Assembly (NCBI RefSeq): GCF_018070575.1 | Contig: NZ_JAGPXN010000001.1 | Coordinates: forward strand, 975,671 to 1,039,670 | DNA length: 64,000 nucleotides | Direction of reading: 5' to 3' | DNA from: Micromonospora sp. C31 | Lineage (GTDB): Bacteria; Actinomycetota; Actinomycetes; Mycobacteriales; Micromonosporaceae | Part shown: piece by piece, positions 37,201 through 46,500 of the stretch | How the letters are laid out: every line of letters begins with the position of its first letter | How positions within the stretch are numbered: position 1 is the first letter of the stretch | The notes under the pieces: model-generated | Database searches by the model: none | What the model was told of the DNA's origin: nothing | What the model saw: the letters and a program-made list of their open reading frames with translations, nothing else | Position numbers and translations under genes: made by a program

Positions 37201-37319
37201 CCGCCGGCGACACCGTCCTGGCCACCCCCGCGTGATGCGTCGGTCCTGTCAGCGCCAGCACAACGCCGACATGCCCCTGAACAGCGAAGAATCCCTTGTG
37301 GGATGCAGAGCGGGCCGGA

Positions 37320-37349
37320 GTGCGGCGGGCGCTCGACCGCCCGCCGCAC
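37320..37349. terminator. Terminator of the secreted peptidase gene
   Basis: Perfect 12-base arms (37320-37331 and 37338-37349) around a 6-base loop, 9 bases beyond the stop codon of the minus-strand peptidase gene. It can also stop transcripts from the plus-strand gene ending at 37200. Confidence 0.75.
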
Positions 37350-37358
37350 CCCAGGTCC

Positions 37359-39164
37359 TCAGCGGACGGTCAGCGTGCCGACCGCCGGCAGCGGCGCCAC
37401 CACCGGCGGCAGCCGCTTCGGCTCGCCCCGCCCGGGAGCACCCTCGGCGGCCAGCGCGCCCTTCGACGCCTCCGCCCGTCGGGTGACCCCCGACGCCGTC
37501 GGCGACCCGGCGAACGGCTGGACGTCGCCCACGCAGACCTTGCCGTTGGCCGGCAGCGCCCCGCGCAGCAGGTACGCGTCGACGGCGCCGGTCGCGCAGG
37601 CCGACGTCCCGTACGCGGTGTGCCCCCAGCTGTCGCTGCTGAGCAGGCGGCTGTTCGGCAGCAGCCGGGCCGAGCTGACCGCGCCCCGGTAGTTGGTCGC
37701 CGGGTCCCAGTAGTTGCCCACCACCAGCACCGGCGCGGCGGTCCGCCGGTTGAACGGCCCCGTGTACGCGTCCTCGTCCCGCACCGTCCAGGTCCTGCGG
37801 GCGCACGGCGAGGTGATCCACGTCCAGAGCCGGCCGAAGTACGGGTCGCGCCGGTCGGCCTTGTCGGCGAGCGCCGGGAACTTGCCGGCGTCCTTCGGGT
37901 GGTACGCGTCGGTGCAGTCCACGCCGAGGAAGGTCTCCAACCCGTTTTCGTACGGGAAGTCGTACCGGCGGGCCTGCTCGCGGGCCTTGGCGGCCTGCCG
38001 GGTCACGTCGGCCGTCGCCGGGCGGCGGGCGGCCGGGGACGAGGCCGGGTCGGTGAGCACCAGCAGGGCGGCGGTGAGGTCGACGACCTCGGCGTAGCCC
38101 GTCGGGCCGTAGAGCGCGCTCAGGTTGGCGCCGATGAAGTCCGCGTACGTGATGGTGATCCGGCCGAGGTCGGGGTCCTCGATCACCACCGGCTTGGCCC
38201 GCAGCCGCTTCGCGAGCAGGTCGAACGACGCGACGGGGTCGCCCTCGGCCAGCGCACACGCCTGCGCGCCGGCCTTCTCGCAGCGCACCAGGATCTCCCG
38301 CAGCGCCTGGTACGCGCCCTGCGCGCTGCGCATCCGCTCCTCCTGGGACAGGCTGCGCGCCCTGCCCTGGCCGACCCACTCGTTCGCGTTCAGCACGCCG
38401 TCGATCACCAGGGCGCGGACCCGGTCGGGGAACATGTTGGCGTAGTACTGCCCGAGGATGCTGCCGTAGCTGAAGCCGAGGTAGGTGAGCTTCCGGTCGC
38501 CCACGGCGCGGCGCAGCACGTCCATGTCCCGGGCCACCTCGGCGGTCGACATCGCCCCGGTGAGCGGCCGGCCCGTGGTGGAGCAGCCCCTGCCGACGGC
38601 CTTCGAGGAGGCGACGTACGCCTTCTCCTCGGCCTTCGTCCACGGGAACGCCACGTTCAGCCCGGCGTACGCCCGGGTCTGCTCCTTGACGGAGGGGAAG
38701 CACCTGACCTGCTGGCTGGCGGCGACGCCGCGCGGGTCGACGCCGACCACGTCGAAGCGGTCGAGCACCTCGTCACCGAGGAAGTACGGCGCGGCGAGCG
38801 CGATGTCGGTGCCGGAGCCGCCGGGGCCGCCCGGGTTGACGAAGAGGCTGCCGATCTTCCGCTGCTGGTCGCGGGCCTTGACCCGCAGCACGGCGACCTC
38901 GGTCGTCGGGCCGTTCGGCTGGTCGTAGTCGCGGGGCAGCCGGACGGTGGCGCACTCGGCGTAGTCGTAGCAGGCGTACCAGTCCAGTTTGGGCGTGGGC
39001 ACCCGGTCGACCCGGCGGGCCTCCTGCGGGCTGGTCTGGTCGGAGGTGACCGGGCGGTCCCCGCCGGCGGGGGACGGTGCGGCGGCGGCGGGTGCGACCG
39101 CGGCGCCGGCGAGGAGGACGCCGGCAATCCCCGCGGCGGCGATGGACCGGTTTCGTCGTGGCAT
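37359..39164 (-). CDS. Secreted alpha/beta-hydrolase, tripeptidyl aminopeptidase (SlpD/TAP) family
   Basis: The 601-residue product has a signal peptide (GVLLAGAAVAPAAAAP, cleavage near residue 29) and an alpha/beta-hydrolase fold. The nucleophile is Ser232 in GFSYGS; the acid and base are probably in VVGNYWDPATNY and DSWGHTAYG. The oxyanion region is NPGGPGGSG. Members remove tripeptides from secreted protein N-termini or digest peptides outside the cell. Several conserved Cys residues suggest disulfides. The gene stands alone with its own terminator. Confidence 0.9.
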   Translation of the reverse strand: MPRRNRSIAAAGIAGVLLAGAAVAPAAAAPSPAGGDRPVTSDQTSPQEARRVDRVPTPKLDWYACYDYAECATVRLPRDYDQPNGPTTEVAVLRVKARDQQRKIGSLFVNPGGPGGSGTDIALAAPYFLGDEVLDRFDVVGVDPRGVAASQQVRCFPSVKEQTRAYAGLNVAFPWTKAEEKAYVASSKAVGRGCSTTGRPLTGAMSTAEVARDMDVLRRAVGDRKLTYLGFSYGSILGQYYANMFPDRVRALVIDGVLNANEWVGQGRARSLSQEERMRSAQGAYQALREILVRCEKAGAQACALAEGDPVASFDLLAKRLRAKPVVIEDPDLGRITITYADFIGANLSALYGPTGYAEVVDLTAALLVLTDPASSPAARRPATADVTRQAAKAREQARRYDFPYENGLETFLGVDCTDAYHPKDAGKFPALADKADRRDPYFGRLWTWITSPCARRTWTVRDEDAYTGPFNRRTAAPVLVVGNYWDPATNYRGAVSSARLLPNSRLLSSDSWGHTAYGTSACATGAVDAYLLRGALPANGKVCVGDVQPFAGSPTASGVTRRAEASKGALAAEGAPGRGEPKRLPPVVAPLPAVGTLTVR

Positions 39165-39336
39165 GTGGACGCCTTCCGGTGGGCGAACAGGACGGTCGGG
39201 CCGAGGGCTCGACCTCCGTCACTCTAGGGAGCGGGCGACAGGGCCGCAGGCCGGCTAGTGGCCAGATATCCGACAACCCGGCGAGCGATGTAACGAACAA
39301 TTCATCGTCGACGCTCCAAGTTCTCCGCGCCCCGGA

Positions 39337-39819
39337 TCACTCCACCCCGGCCATCCACGGCGGTGCCGGCGTCCCGCCGTCCGGCGCGTACTCGGCCGCC
39401 ACCCGCCAGCCGTCGGGCCCGTGGCGCAACAGCAGGAAGCCGACGACGTCGCTGTGCGGGGCGCCCAGGCCGTAGACCTCGTCCTGGTCGACGAAGCTTA
39501 TCCGGAGGGCGCAGACCGCCGCCGGATCACGCTTCGCGTTCTTGCACAGGCCGAGGTAGCGGACCTCCGGGACGGCCGACAGGTGCGCGGCGATCGCCGC
39601 GTCCGGGTTGGCGTACCCGCTGCGACCGGCGGCCGGTGAGGCGCTGCCCGCGGACGGTGGCGTGGTGGACGGGGCGGGGGCGGCGGGCGAGGGGGCGGCC
39701 GGCGCGGTGCCGTTCGCGGGGGACGGCGCGGTCACCGGCTCGGCTGCCCCGTCCGCTCCGCAGGCGGCCAGCGCACCCGACACCAGCACGGCGGCGACGA
39801 TCCGGGAGACGCGGGTCAC
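39337..39819 (-). CDS. Hypothetical lipoprotein
   Basis: The roughly 160-residue product has a lipobox (SGALAAC), a Pro/Ala/Ser-rich linker and a small C-terminal domain with two Cys (LGLCKNAKRDPAAVCALR) that could form a disulfide. GTG 39819 has a GGAGAGGA-like ribosome site at better spacing than GTG 39825. No family recognised. It is probably exposed outside the membrane and divergent from the small membrane-protein gene at 39921. Confidence 0.72.
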   Translation of the reverse strand: MTRVSRIVAAVLVSGALAACGADGAAEPVTAPSPANGTAPAAPSPAAPAPSTTPPSAGSASPAAGRSGYANPDAAIAAHLSAVPEVRYLGLCKNAKRDPAAVCALRISFVDQDEVYGLGAPHSDVVGFLLLRHGPDGWRVAAEYAPDGGTPAPPWMAGVE

Positions 39820-39920
39820 CGGCACTCCTCTCCCACGGGGGCGATCTTCCAGCGGAGATCATCGCACCCGGGTGCCGGCGGCCCGGTTGACAGCGGGCCC
39901 CGCTCGGACATCCTGGACGG

Positions 39921-40268
39921 GTGAGAATTCCGAGGCCCGACGCACGGGCGAAGGCGGTCGTCGCGGCGCTGGTGGCGGCCTCGCTGCTGGTGACGCTGAT
40001 CGTGTGGGGTCGCCAGGATCTCGTCGGGGTGACCCTGGCGCTGCTCTGCGTCCTGTCGACGATGATCACGGCGGTGTCCGTGGCGGCGGCCCGGCAGGAG
40101 GACGAGGCGGAACCGGCGGTCGCGCCGGGCTCCCCGGGGCAGCCGGCCGGAGGGCTCTACGGGGTCGACGCCGACACGCTGGAGTCGCTCGACCACCGGG
40201 ACACCGTCCGCGCTGTGCGGGAGCGCCACCGGGGACGCGGCGGCTCAGCGGCCCGTGAGGGTGGGTGA
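39921..40268 (+). CDS. Small membrane protein, two spans
   Basis: The 115-residue product has two hydrophobic helices (about residues 13-31 and 35-54) and a charged cytoplasmic tail ending ESLDHRDTVRAVRERHRGRGG. No family was recognised. Its 3' end overlaps the 3' end of the kinase gene on the other strand by 24 bases. Similar two-span proteins with acidic tails are common in Micromonosporaceae and uncharacterised. Confidence 0.68.
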   Translation: MRIPRPDARAKAVVAALVAASLLVTLIVWGRQDLVGVTLALLCVLSTMITAVSVAAARQEDEAEPAVAPGSPGQPAGGLYGVDADTLESLDHRDTVRAVRERHRGRGGSAAREGG

Positions 40269-41744
40269 GGCGAGCGCGTCGAGCCCGCGCCCGGCCAGGC
40301 AGCGGTACGTCCGGTCGGTGTCCGCCCCGCCCGGGGGCAGCACCTCCAGGTTCCAGCCGTCCACGTAGCTGATCCCGCTGGCCAGCCGGAAGGTGGTCTC
40401 GTTGCAGACCCGGCGCACCGCCGCGTCTGCGCTGACCTCGTCATGGTCGGCGCCGACGAGGGTGTCGGGGAGCCTGCCCTCGGCGTAGCTCTCCCAGGTG
40501 TGCTGGCCGTCGCAGGGCACCCGGGGCGCGCGGGCCCGGGCGCCGCGCACCACCATCGGGCCGAAGCACTCCAACTCGTCGGCGCAGCCCGCGCCGGCAG
40601 GCAGCCCGGCCGTCAGGGCGCAGGCGGGCAGCACCGCCCTCGTCGCCGCCACGTCGGCCGTCGGCACCGGGCCGGGGCTGGTCACCGCGCCACCCAGCCA
40701 GGCGCCGGCGCCGGCGGAGGCGGCCAGGGCGACCATCCCGGCGCCGCCGAGGAACCAGCGCCGCCGACGCCGCCGGCCGACCGTCGGCATCGTGGGGTGC
40801 AGATCCTCCACCGGCTGTCGCGGGGCGGGCCGCGAGACGTGGTCGGCGACGTACGGGCCGACGGGCCCGCCGCTGACCGGCCCCGGCACGCCCGTGCCGC
40901 CCACCGGGGAGCCGGCCGGACCGAGCGGCAGGCCGGCCAGCAGGTCGCGCAGCTCGACGGCCGAGGGACGCTCGCCGGGGTCGTTGGACATCCCGGCCCG
41001 GAGCACGTCGATCATCTCGGCCGGCACGCCGGGCAGGTTGGGGAGCGGCTGGTGGAACATCTCCAGCACCGTGATCAGGCTGGGGTTGCGCTCGGACTGC
41101 CAGCGCGGCGGGCGGCCGTGCATCACCGCGTAGAGGGTGGCGCAGAGGGCGTAGACGTCGACGGCGGGCGACGGCGGGCTGTGGTTGAACATCTCCGGCG
41201 GCGCGTAGGCCGGGGTGAGGACCTCCAGGGCGACCGAGGCGTCACGCATCTCGGCCACCACCGCCAGCCCGAAGTCGGCCAGCACCGCGGAGTTGAAGTG
41301 CGAGTGGAGGATGTTCGCCGGCTTCACGTCGCGGTGCAGCACCCCGGCGGCGTGCGAGTGGGCGATCGCGTCGGCGATCTTGACTCCGAGGTCGCGCGCC
41401 TCGGCCGGCCCGAGCGGCGACGTCCGCATCCGCTCGGCGTACGAGCCGTCGCAGAGTTCCATGATCAGGTAGGGGTGCTGGTCGACCGTGACCCCCACGT
41501 CGAAGAGGTCGACCACGTGCGGGTGGGACGACATCCGCCCGGCGGCCCGCGCCTCACGCAGGAAACGTGCCTGGTCGTGCTCGCTGTCGAGGGTGCGATT
41601 CTCCACCTTGACCGCGACCTCGCGCCCCACCGAGATCTGGGTCGCCTTGTAGATCGTCGCGTAGCCTCCCCGCGCAAACACCCGCAGATCGGTCAGACCG
41701 GGCACGATGGGCACCGGCAGGGCACCGGGCGAGGTCTCGGTCAC
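40245..41744 (-). CDS. Receptor-like serine/threonine protein kinase
   Basis: The 499-residue product has a Hanks-type kinase domain: a variant glycine loop FARGGYATIY, catalytic Lys46 in AVKVEN, HRDVKPANIL and DFG. A Pro/Gly linker, one membrane span (about 338-358) and an extracellular domain with several Cys follow. That domain ends near DRTYRCLAGRGL and resembles septum-formation-type domains. It is therefore a transmembrane sensor kinase of the PknB group without PASTA repeats. GTG 41744 was chosen over a longer frame; the substrate and signal are unknown. Confidence 0.88.
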   Translation of the reverse strand: MTETSPGALPVPIVPGLTDLRVFARGGYATIYKATQISVGREVAVKVENRTLDSEHDQARFLREARAAGRMSSHPHVVDLFDVGVTVDQHPYLIMELCDGSYAERMRTSPLGPAEARDLGVKIADAIAHSHAAGVLHRDVKPANILHSHFNSAVLADFGLAVVAEMRDASVALEVLTPAYAPPEMFNHSPPSPAVDVYALCATLYAVMHGRPPRWQSERNPSLITVLEMFHQPLPNLPGVPAEMIDVLRAGMSNDPGERPSAVELRDLLAGLPLGPAGSPVGGTGVPGPVSGGPVGPYVADHVSRPAPRQPVEDLHPTMPTVGRRRRRRWFLGGAGMVALAASAGAGAWLGGAVTSPGPVPTADVAATRAVLPACALTAGLPAGAGCADELECFGPMVVRGARARAPRVPCDGQHTWESYAEGRLPDTLVGADHDEVSADAAVRRVCNETTFRLASGISYVDGWNLEVLPPGGADTDRTYRCLAGRGLDALASPTLTGR

Positions 41745-41775
41745 AGCTCTGAAAATACCCAACCGGGCCGACGGC

Positions 41776-42246
41776 TCAGTGAACCGCATCGGCGGCCGGC
41801 ACGGCACCGGCGACGGAAGCACGCCCGCCACCCGCCGCCCCCGGACCCGCGCGACGGCCGTCCCACCAGAGCCCGACGGCGGTGGCGACCGCGCCGAGGC
41901 CCTCCCAGAGCGCCACCCCGAAGAACCGCCCGGGCGCGACGTCGGCCAGCACCGCGATGCTGAAAACCGTGAACGTGACCAGCCGGAACAGCACCGTGAA
42001 GCGGAAGAACGAGCGCCACTCGGTGGCGGTGGCGAGCAGGTAGTAGACCCCCATGTTGAACGAGGCCATCGAGGAGGCCGTCAGGAAGGTGCCGGTGTGG
42101 TCGCCCGCGGCACGGGTCGCCGGCACATCGAAGCCGAGCAGGCGCAGCAGCGCCTCGGGCCAGAGCAGCCCGATCGCGCCCATGAGCAGGGCCAGGACGC
42201 CGAAGACCGCGATCGTCCATCCGGCAGCCGAACGCGGCAACCTCAT
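41776..42246 (-). CDS. Four-span membrane protein of unknown function
   Basis: The 156-residue product has four predicted membrane helices (about residues 11-31, 50-70, 83-101 and 106-125) and an Ala/Gly-rich tail. GGGGAGGG precedes the ATG well. It is 31 bases upstream of the kinase gene on the same strand, so co-transcription is possible. No family could be named; small DoxX- or DUF4345-like proteins have similar layouts. Confidence 0.72.
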   Translation of the reverse strand: MRLPRSAAGWTIAVFGVLALLMGAIGLLWPEALLRLLGFDVPATRAAGDHTGTFLTASSMASFNMGVYYLLATATEWRSFFRFTVLFRLVTFTVFSIAVLADVAPGRFFGVALWEGLGAVATAVGLWWDGRRAGPGAAGGGRASVAGAVPAADAVH

Positions 42247-42382
42247 GACGGCCCTCCCCAGACCCGACGCGGTCGCACGACCGACCGCCCCTCGGACCTG
42301 ACACGCTATCGGCCACCCCCGACCTACCGCATCCCCAGAATCGCCAGACTTCCGGGGCCGGAATCCCGGCGTGGCCGGACAC

Positions 42383-42412
42383 TAGACAAGCGAACTGTGT
42401 TTCGTGAATAAT
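42383..42412 (+). promoter_or_regulatory. Predicted sigma-70-type promoter for terC
   Basis: TAGACA (42383-42388) and AATAAT (42407-42412) are 18 bases apart in a patch richer in A/T than its surroundings. They lie just upstream of the riboswitch candidate, so the transcript would start about where the aptamer begins. Confidence 0.5.
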
Positions 42413-42419
42413 CGAGCGC

Positions 42420-42550
42420 AGTTCGAGGGGGAGTACCCGCCACCGGACGCGCGGCCGTCAGTACGGGCCCACCCGGGCCCCGGTCGCGCGGACCGCCGCA
42501 CGGCGGTCCGGGGAGACCTTCGGCCAGCACGCCGGCGCCACGGCGCCGGC
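42420..42550 (+). promoter_or_regulatory. Probable yybP-ykoY manganese riboswitch
   Basis: The leader holds the aptamer landmarks in order: GGGGGAGTA (42427-42435), CGTCAGTACG (42456-42465) and GGGAGACC (42511-42518). CGAGGG (42424-42429) can pair with CCTTCG closing the aptamer (P1). Inside it, GGACCGCCG and CGGCGGTCC form a strong internal hairpin (42490-42510). A second perfect hairpin, GCCGGCGCC/GGCGCCGGC (42532-42550), follows as a possible expression platform before the terC start. TerC and its relatives export Mn2+, the known ligand of this class. Judged by eye, without a covariance search. Confidence 0.65.
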
Positions 42551-42568
42551 CCGGTCAAGGGAGCCTCG

Positions 42569-43519
42569 ATGTCCGTACCCTGGTGGGCCTGGCTGGCCCT
42601 CACCGCCGCGATCGCCGCCATGCTGGCGGTCGACCTGCTGCTGCACCGCGACGACCACGTCATCGGCCTGCGCGAGGCGGCCACGTGGTCGGCGATCTGG
42701 ATCGCCGCCGGCCTCGCCTTCGGTGTCCTGCTGTGGCTGTGGCAGGGCGACGAGGCCGCCGGCGCCTACTTCGCCGGCTACCTGATCGAGAAGGCCCTGT
42801 CGGTCGACAACGTCTTCGTGTTCGCCCTCGTCTTCAGCTACTTCGCGGTGCCGGCCGCCTACCAGCACAAGGTGCTGTTCTGGGGGGTCGTCGGCGCGCT
42901 GCTGTTCCGCTTCGTCTTCATCCTCCTCGGCGCGGAACTGCTCGAGACGTTCTTCTGGACCGCGTACGTCTTCGGTGCCTTCCTGGTCTGGACCGGCTGG
43001 AAGATGGCCTTCCGGCACGACGCCGAGGCGGACCCCGAGCGGAACGTCGTCGTCCGCCTCGTCCGCCGGCTCGTCCCCACCGACGCCCGCTACCACGGAA
43101 GCAGGTTCTTCACCCGCATCGACGGCCGGCGCACGGCGACGCTGCTGTTCATCGTCCTCGTCGCCGTCGAGGCCACCGACCTGGTCTTCGCCGTCGACTC
43201 CGTCGCCGCGATCCTCGCGATCACCACCAGCACGTTCATCGTCTGGACGGCCAACGCCTTCGCCGTCCTCGGCCTGCGCAGCCTCTACTTCTGCCTCGCC
43301 GGGCTGCTGCGCCGCTTCGTGCACCTGCACTACGGACTGGCGTTCCTGCTGGCCTTCGCCGGCGTCAAGCTCGTCCTCTCCGAGACCCCGGTGGGCAAGC
43401 TGCCCATCCCGCTGACCCTCGGCGTCATCGTCGCCACCCTCGCCGTCTCGATCGGCTGGAGCCTCGTCGCGACCCGTGGCGCCGCCGACACCGGCTCCCG
43501 CACCCCTACCGGCACCTGA
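42569..43519 (+). CDS. TerC/Alx-family integral membrane protein
   Basis: The 316-residue product has about nine membrane spans with the TerC signature SVDNVFVFAL and a second acidic span, VEATDLVFAVDSVAAI. The paired Asp and Asn residues are the presumed metal path. The family exports Mn2+ or supports metal insertion into exoenzymes, and the older tellurite-resistance name is historical. The frame opens at 42404 inside the leader, but ATG 42569 after GGAG gives the normal start MSVPWWAW. Likely controlled by the riboswitch in its leader. Confidence 0.9.
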   Translation: MSVPWWAWLALTAAIAAMLAVDLLLHRDDHVIGLREAATWSAIWIAAGLAFGVLLWLWQGDEAAGAYFAGYLIEKALSVDNVFVFALVFSYFAVPAAYQHKVLFWGVVGALLFRFVFILLGAELLETFFWTAYVFGAFLVWTGWKMAFRHDAEADPERNVVVRLVRRLVPTDARYHGSRFFTRIDGRRTATLLFIVLVAVEATDLVFAVDSVAAILAITTSTFIVWTANAFAVLGLRSLYFCLAGLLRRFVHLHYGLAFLLAFAGVKLVLSETPVGKLPIPLTLGVIVATLAVSIGWSLVATRGAADTGSRTPTGT

Positions 43520-43557
43520 CCGCCGACCCCTGCCCCGCCCGACCTCGCCGCCCCCGC

Positions 43558-46500
43558 CTAGGGGGTGGCGAGGCGGGCGCGCAGGGCGTCGGCGGCCCGA
43601 CGCTCACTGCGCTGCTCGGTCGCGTACGCGAGGCGGACCGCCTCCCCGGCGCGGGCCAGCGCCTCCTCCGGCCGGCCGCAGGCAGCGAGCGCCTCGGCGA
43701 GCACGCTCGCGGCCACCACCTGACTGCGCACGTCCTCCGACGGGGCGGTGACGGCCCGCCGGGCCCAGTCCAGCGCCTGCTCGCACTGGCCGTGGGCGAG
43801 CAGAGCGGACGCGTAGCGGGCCATGGTCTGGCGGCGGGAGAAGAGCAGCGAGGGAACGGTGGCGGCGGCAGTGGCCACCGGGGCGAGCAGCCCGACGGCG
43901 GTCGCGGAGTCGCCGGCGGCCAGCCGGGCGGTGGCCAGCAGCACCCGGGGCCCCACCTGGGCGGGCGCCTGCGGGTTGTGCGGCTCCACGGCGGTCAGCA
44001 CCGACCGGGCGTCCCGCTCGGCCGTCTCGCAGTCCCCGAGGTCCAGCGCCACGAACCCGCGCAGCGTGCCGGCCATCCCCGTGAGCAGCGGGTGCGACGT
44101 GCGCTCCGCGTACGACAGCGCGTCGGTGAGCAGGTCGGCGGCGTGCCCCGGCTCGCCCAGCCCGCGCGCCACGACCCCCCGCACGACCAGCGCGAACCCG
44201 CGCCCCCAGTCGTCTGAGGCGGCGGCGAACTCCCGGTACGCGCGGCGGGCCCCCTGGTCCGCCTCGGCCAGCTCGCCCAGCTCGGCGGTGGCGAACGCCT
44301 CGACCGCGCGCAGCGTGCCCACCGCCCACGACTCGCCGACCCGCTCGCCGAACGGCAGGAAGACCTGCGCCAACCGGCACGCCTCGCGCAGCCGGCCGGC
44401 GAGCAGCCGGGCGAAGGCGGTGGTGCCGCGCAGCCAGGCCCGCCCGTACGGGTCCTTAAGCTCGGCGAAGAGCCGGGCGGCGCGGCCGAGCACCGCGTCG
44501 GTGCCGGCGAAGTCGCCCCGGGTGGTGGTCACCCAGGCCAGGTTCTGCAACGACCACGCCTGCCCCCGGCGGTCCTGCGCCTGGAGGCTCACCTGGTACG
44601 ACGCGGCGAGCCGGCTGCTGGCCTGCCCCAGCCGCCCGGCGATGAAGTCGGCCATGCCGAGGCGGCGCATCGCCGAGGCGCGCAGCGTCGGCAGCCCGCC
44701 GGCCGTGGCCACCTGCAACGCCTCCTGCCAGCAGGCCACCGCGCGCGCCTGGTCGCCCATCGTCTGGTGCGCCTGCCCGGCGAGCAGCAGGGCGCTGGTC
44801 CGGACGGCGGACTCGTCGCCGGCGTTGGCTGCGATCTTCTCGGCGGAGGCGAGGGCGTCGGCGGGGCGACCGACCTGGAGCAGCGCCCGGGCGTGCACCA
44901 CCCGGTCGGCCGCTGGCACCCCGTCGCGAGCCAGCTCGGCGGCGCGTTCGGCGTACTCCACGGCCAGCGCCGGCTCGCCGACCTGCAACGACCGGCGGGC
45001 GGCCCCGCCGAGCGCGACGACGCCCAACGGGACGACGGCCCGCGCCGGCGCGTCCGGCCGCAGCCCGACCGCGTCGGCCAACGCGGCGGCCCGCTCGACG
45101 TGCTGGGCCACGAAGACGTCCCGGGCGGCCTCGGCGAAGCCACCCGGCGCCCCCGCCCCCGCCGGCGGATCGGCCGCGGCCCACCGGGCCAGCGCCGCGT
45201 GCCGCTCGGCCAGTTCGGCCTTGCTCACCCCGGCGTACGCGGCCTCCCGCATCAGCGGGGTGGCGAAGGCGTAGCCGGTGCGGGTGCGGTGCAGCATCCG
45301 GCGTTGCAGCAGCTCCTCCACCGCCCGTTCCAGCTCGACGGCGACCACCGCCGCCGGCCGGCCGTCGCGGCCGGCCCGCTGCTCGCGCAGCGCCTCGAGC
45401 GCGCCGTCCGGCGCCGTGTCGCCGACGACCGCCGCGTCCCGCAGCACGGAGCGGGCCTCCGCCGGCAGCGCGTCGATGCGCGCGGCGAGCACCGCGGCCA
45501 GGTCGCGGGAGAGCAGGCGGCTGCCGAGCGAGCCGGGCACCAGTCGCCAGCTGCCCGCATTCGGCGAGTTCCGCTCGGCGACGGCGGTCAGCGCGCCCCG
45601 CTCCATCAGCAGGGTGACCAGCTCGGCCAGGTAGAACGGGTTGCCCTGGGCGGTGGCGAGCAGCCGGTCGGCGTCGGCCTGCGGCAGCCTGCCGCCGCCG
45701 AGGTAGGTGGTGAGCAGCCGGGCCGCGTCGGCGCCGCGCAGCGGCGGCAGCGCGTGCACCTCGGCGTCCGCGACCCGGGTCAGCGCCCCGGCGGTACGCA
45801 CCAGCTCGGGCCGGCCGAGCAGCAGCACCAGGACCGGGCCGGCCAGCCGGGACAGGGTGACCCCGAGCGCCCGGATGGTCTCGGCGGTGGCATCGTGCAG
45901 GTCGTCGACGACGACCACCAGGGGCGCCTCCCCGGCGAGCGCGGTGAGCAGGTCCGCGACCGCGTTCGGCACGGCGTCCGCGTCGGCGGCTGGCTGGGCG
46001 GAGCTCCACTCGCCCTGGTCGGTCGGCCCGCCGCCGGGCAGTTCGGCGTACCCGAGCAGGGCCAGCAGCTGGTCGGTGACGATCGCGGCCGGCTCGCCGG
46101 AGCGGCTGAGTCGCTGGCCCAGCCGGCGCAGGCGTTCCTCCACGGCCGGGCGGGTGAGCGCGGTGGCGGCGTCGTTGGGCAGGCCGACGGCCGCCCGCAC
46201 CAGGTCGGCCAGGGGCGCGAGCCGGCGCCGCTCGCCGAACGCCGCGCAGCGCACCGACAGCACCCGGGCACCGGTGTGCGCGGCGTACCGGCCGGCGCCG
46301 ACGTCGTAGCCGGCGGCGAGGCGTTCCACCTCGGCGGCGAAGCGGGACTTGCCGATCCCGGCCTCGGCGGTGATCAGCAGCACCCGGGGCTCGGCGCGGT
46401 CGATCACCTCGGCCAGCCGGCCGGCGACCCGCCCGATCTCGGTCTCCCGGCCGACGAAGGGGGCCTCGTCGCCGAGGCCGGACCGGGTGCCCGGGGCGTC

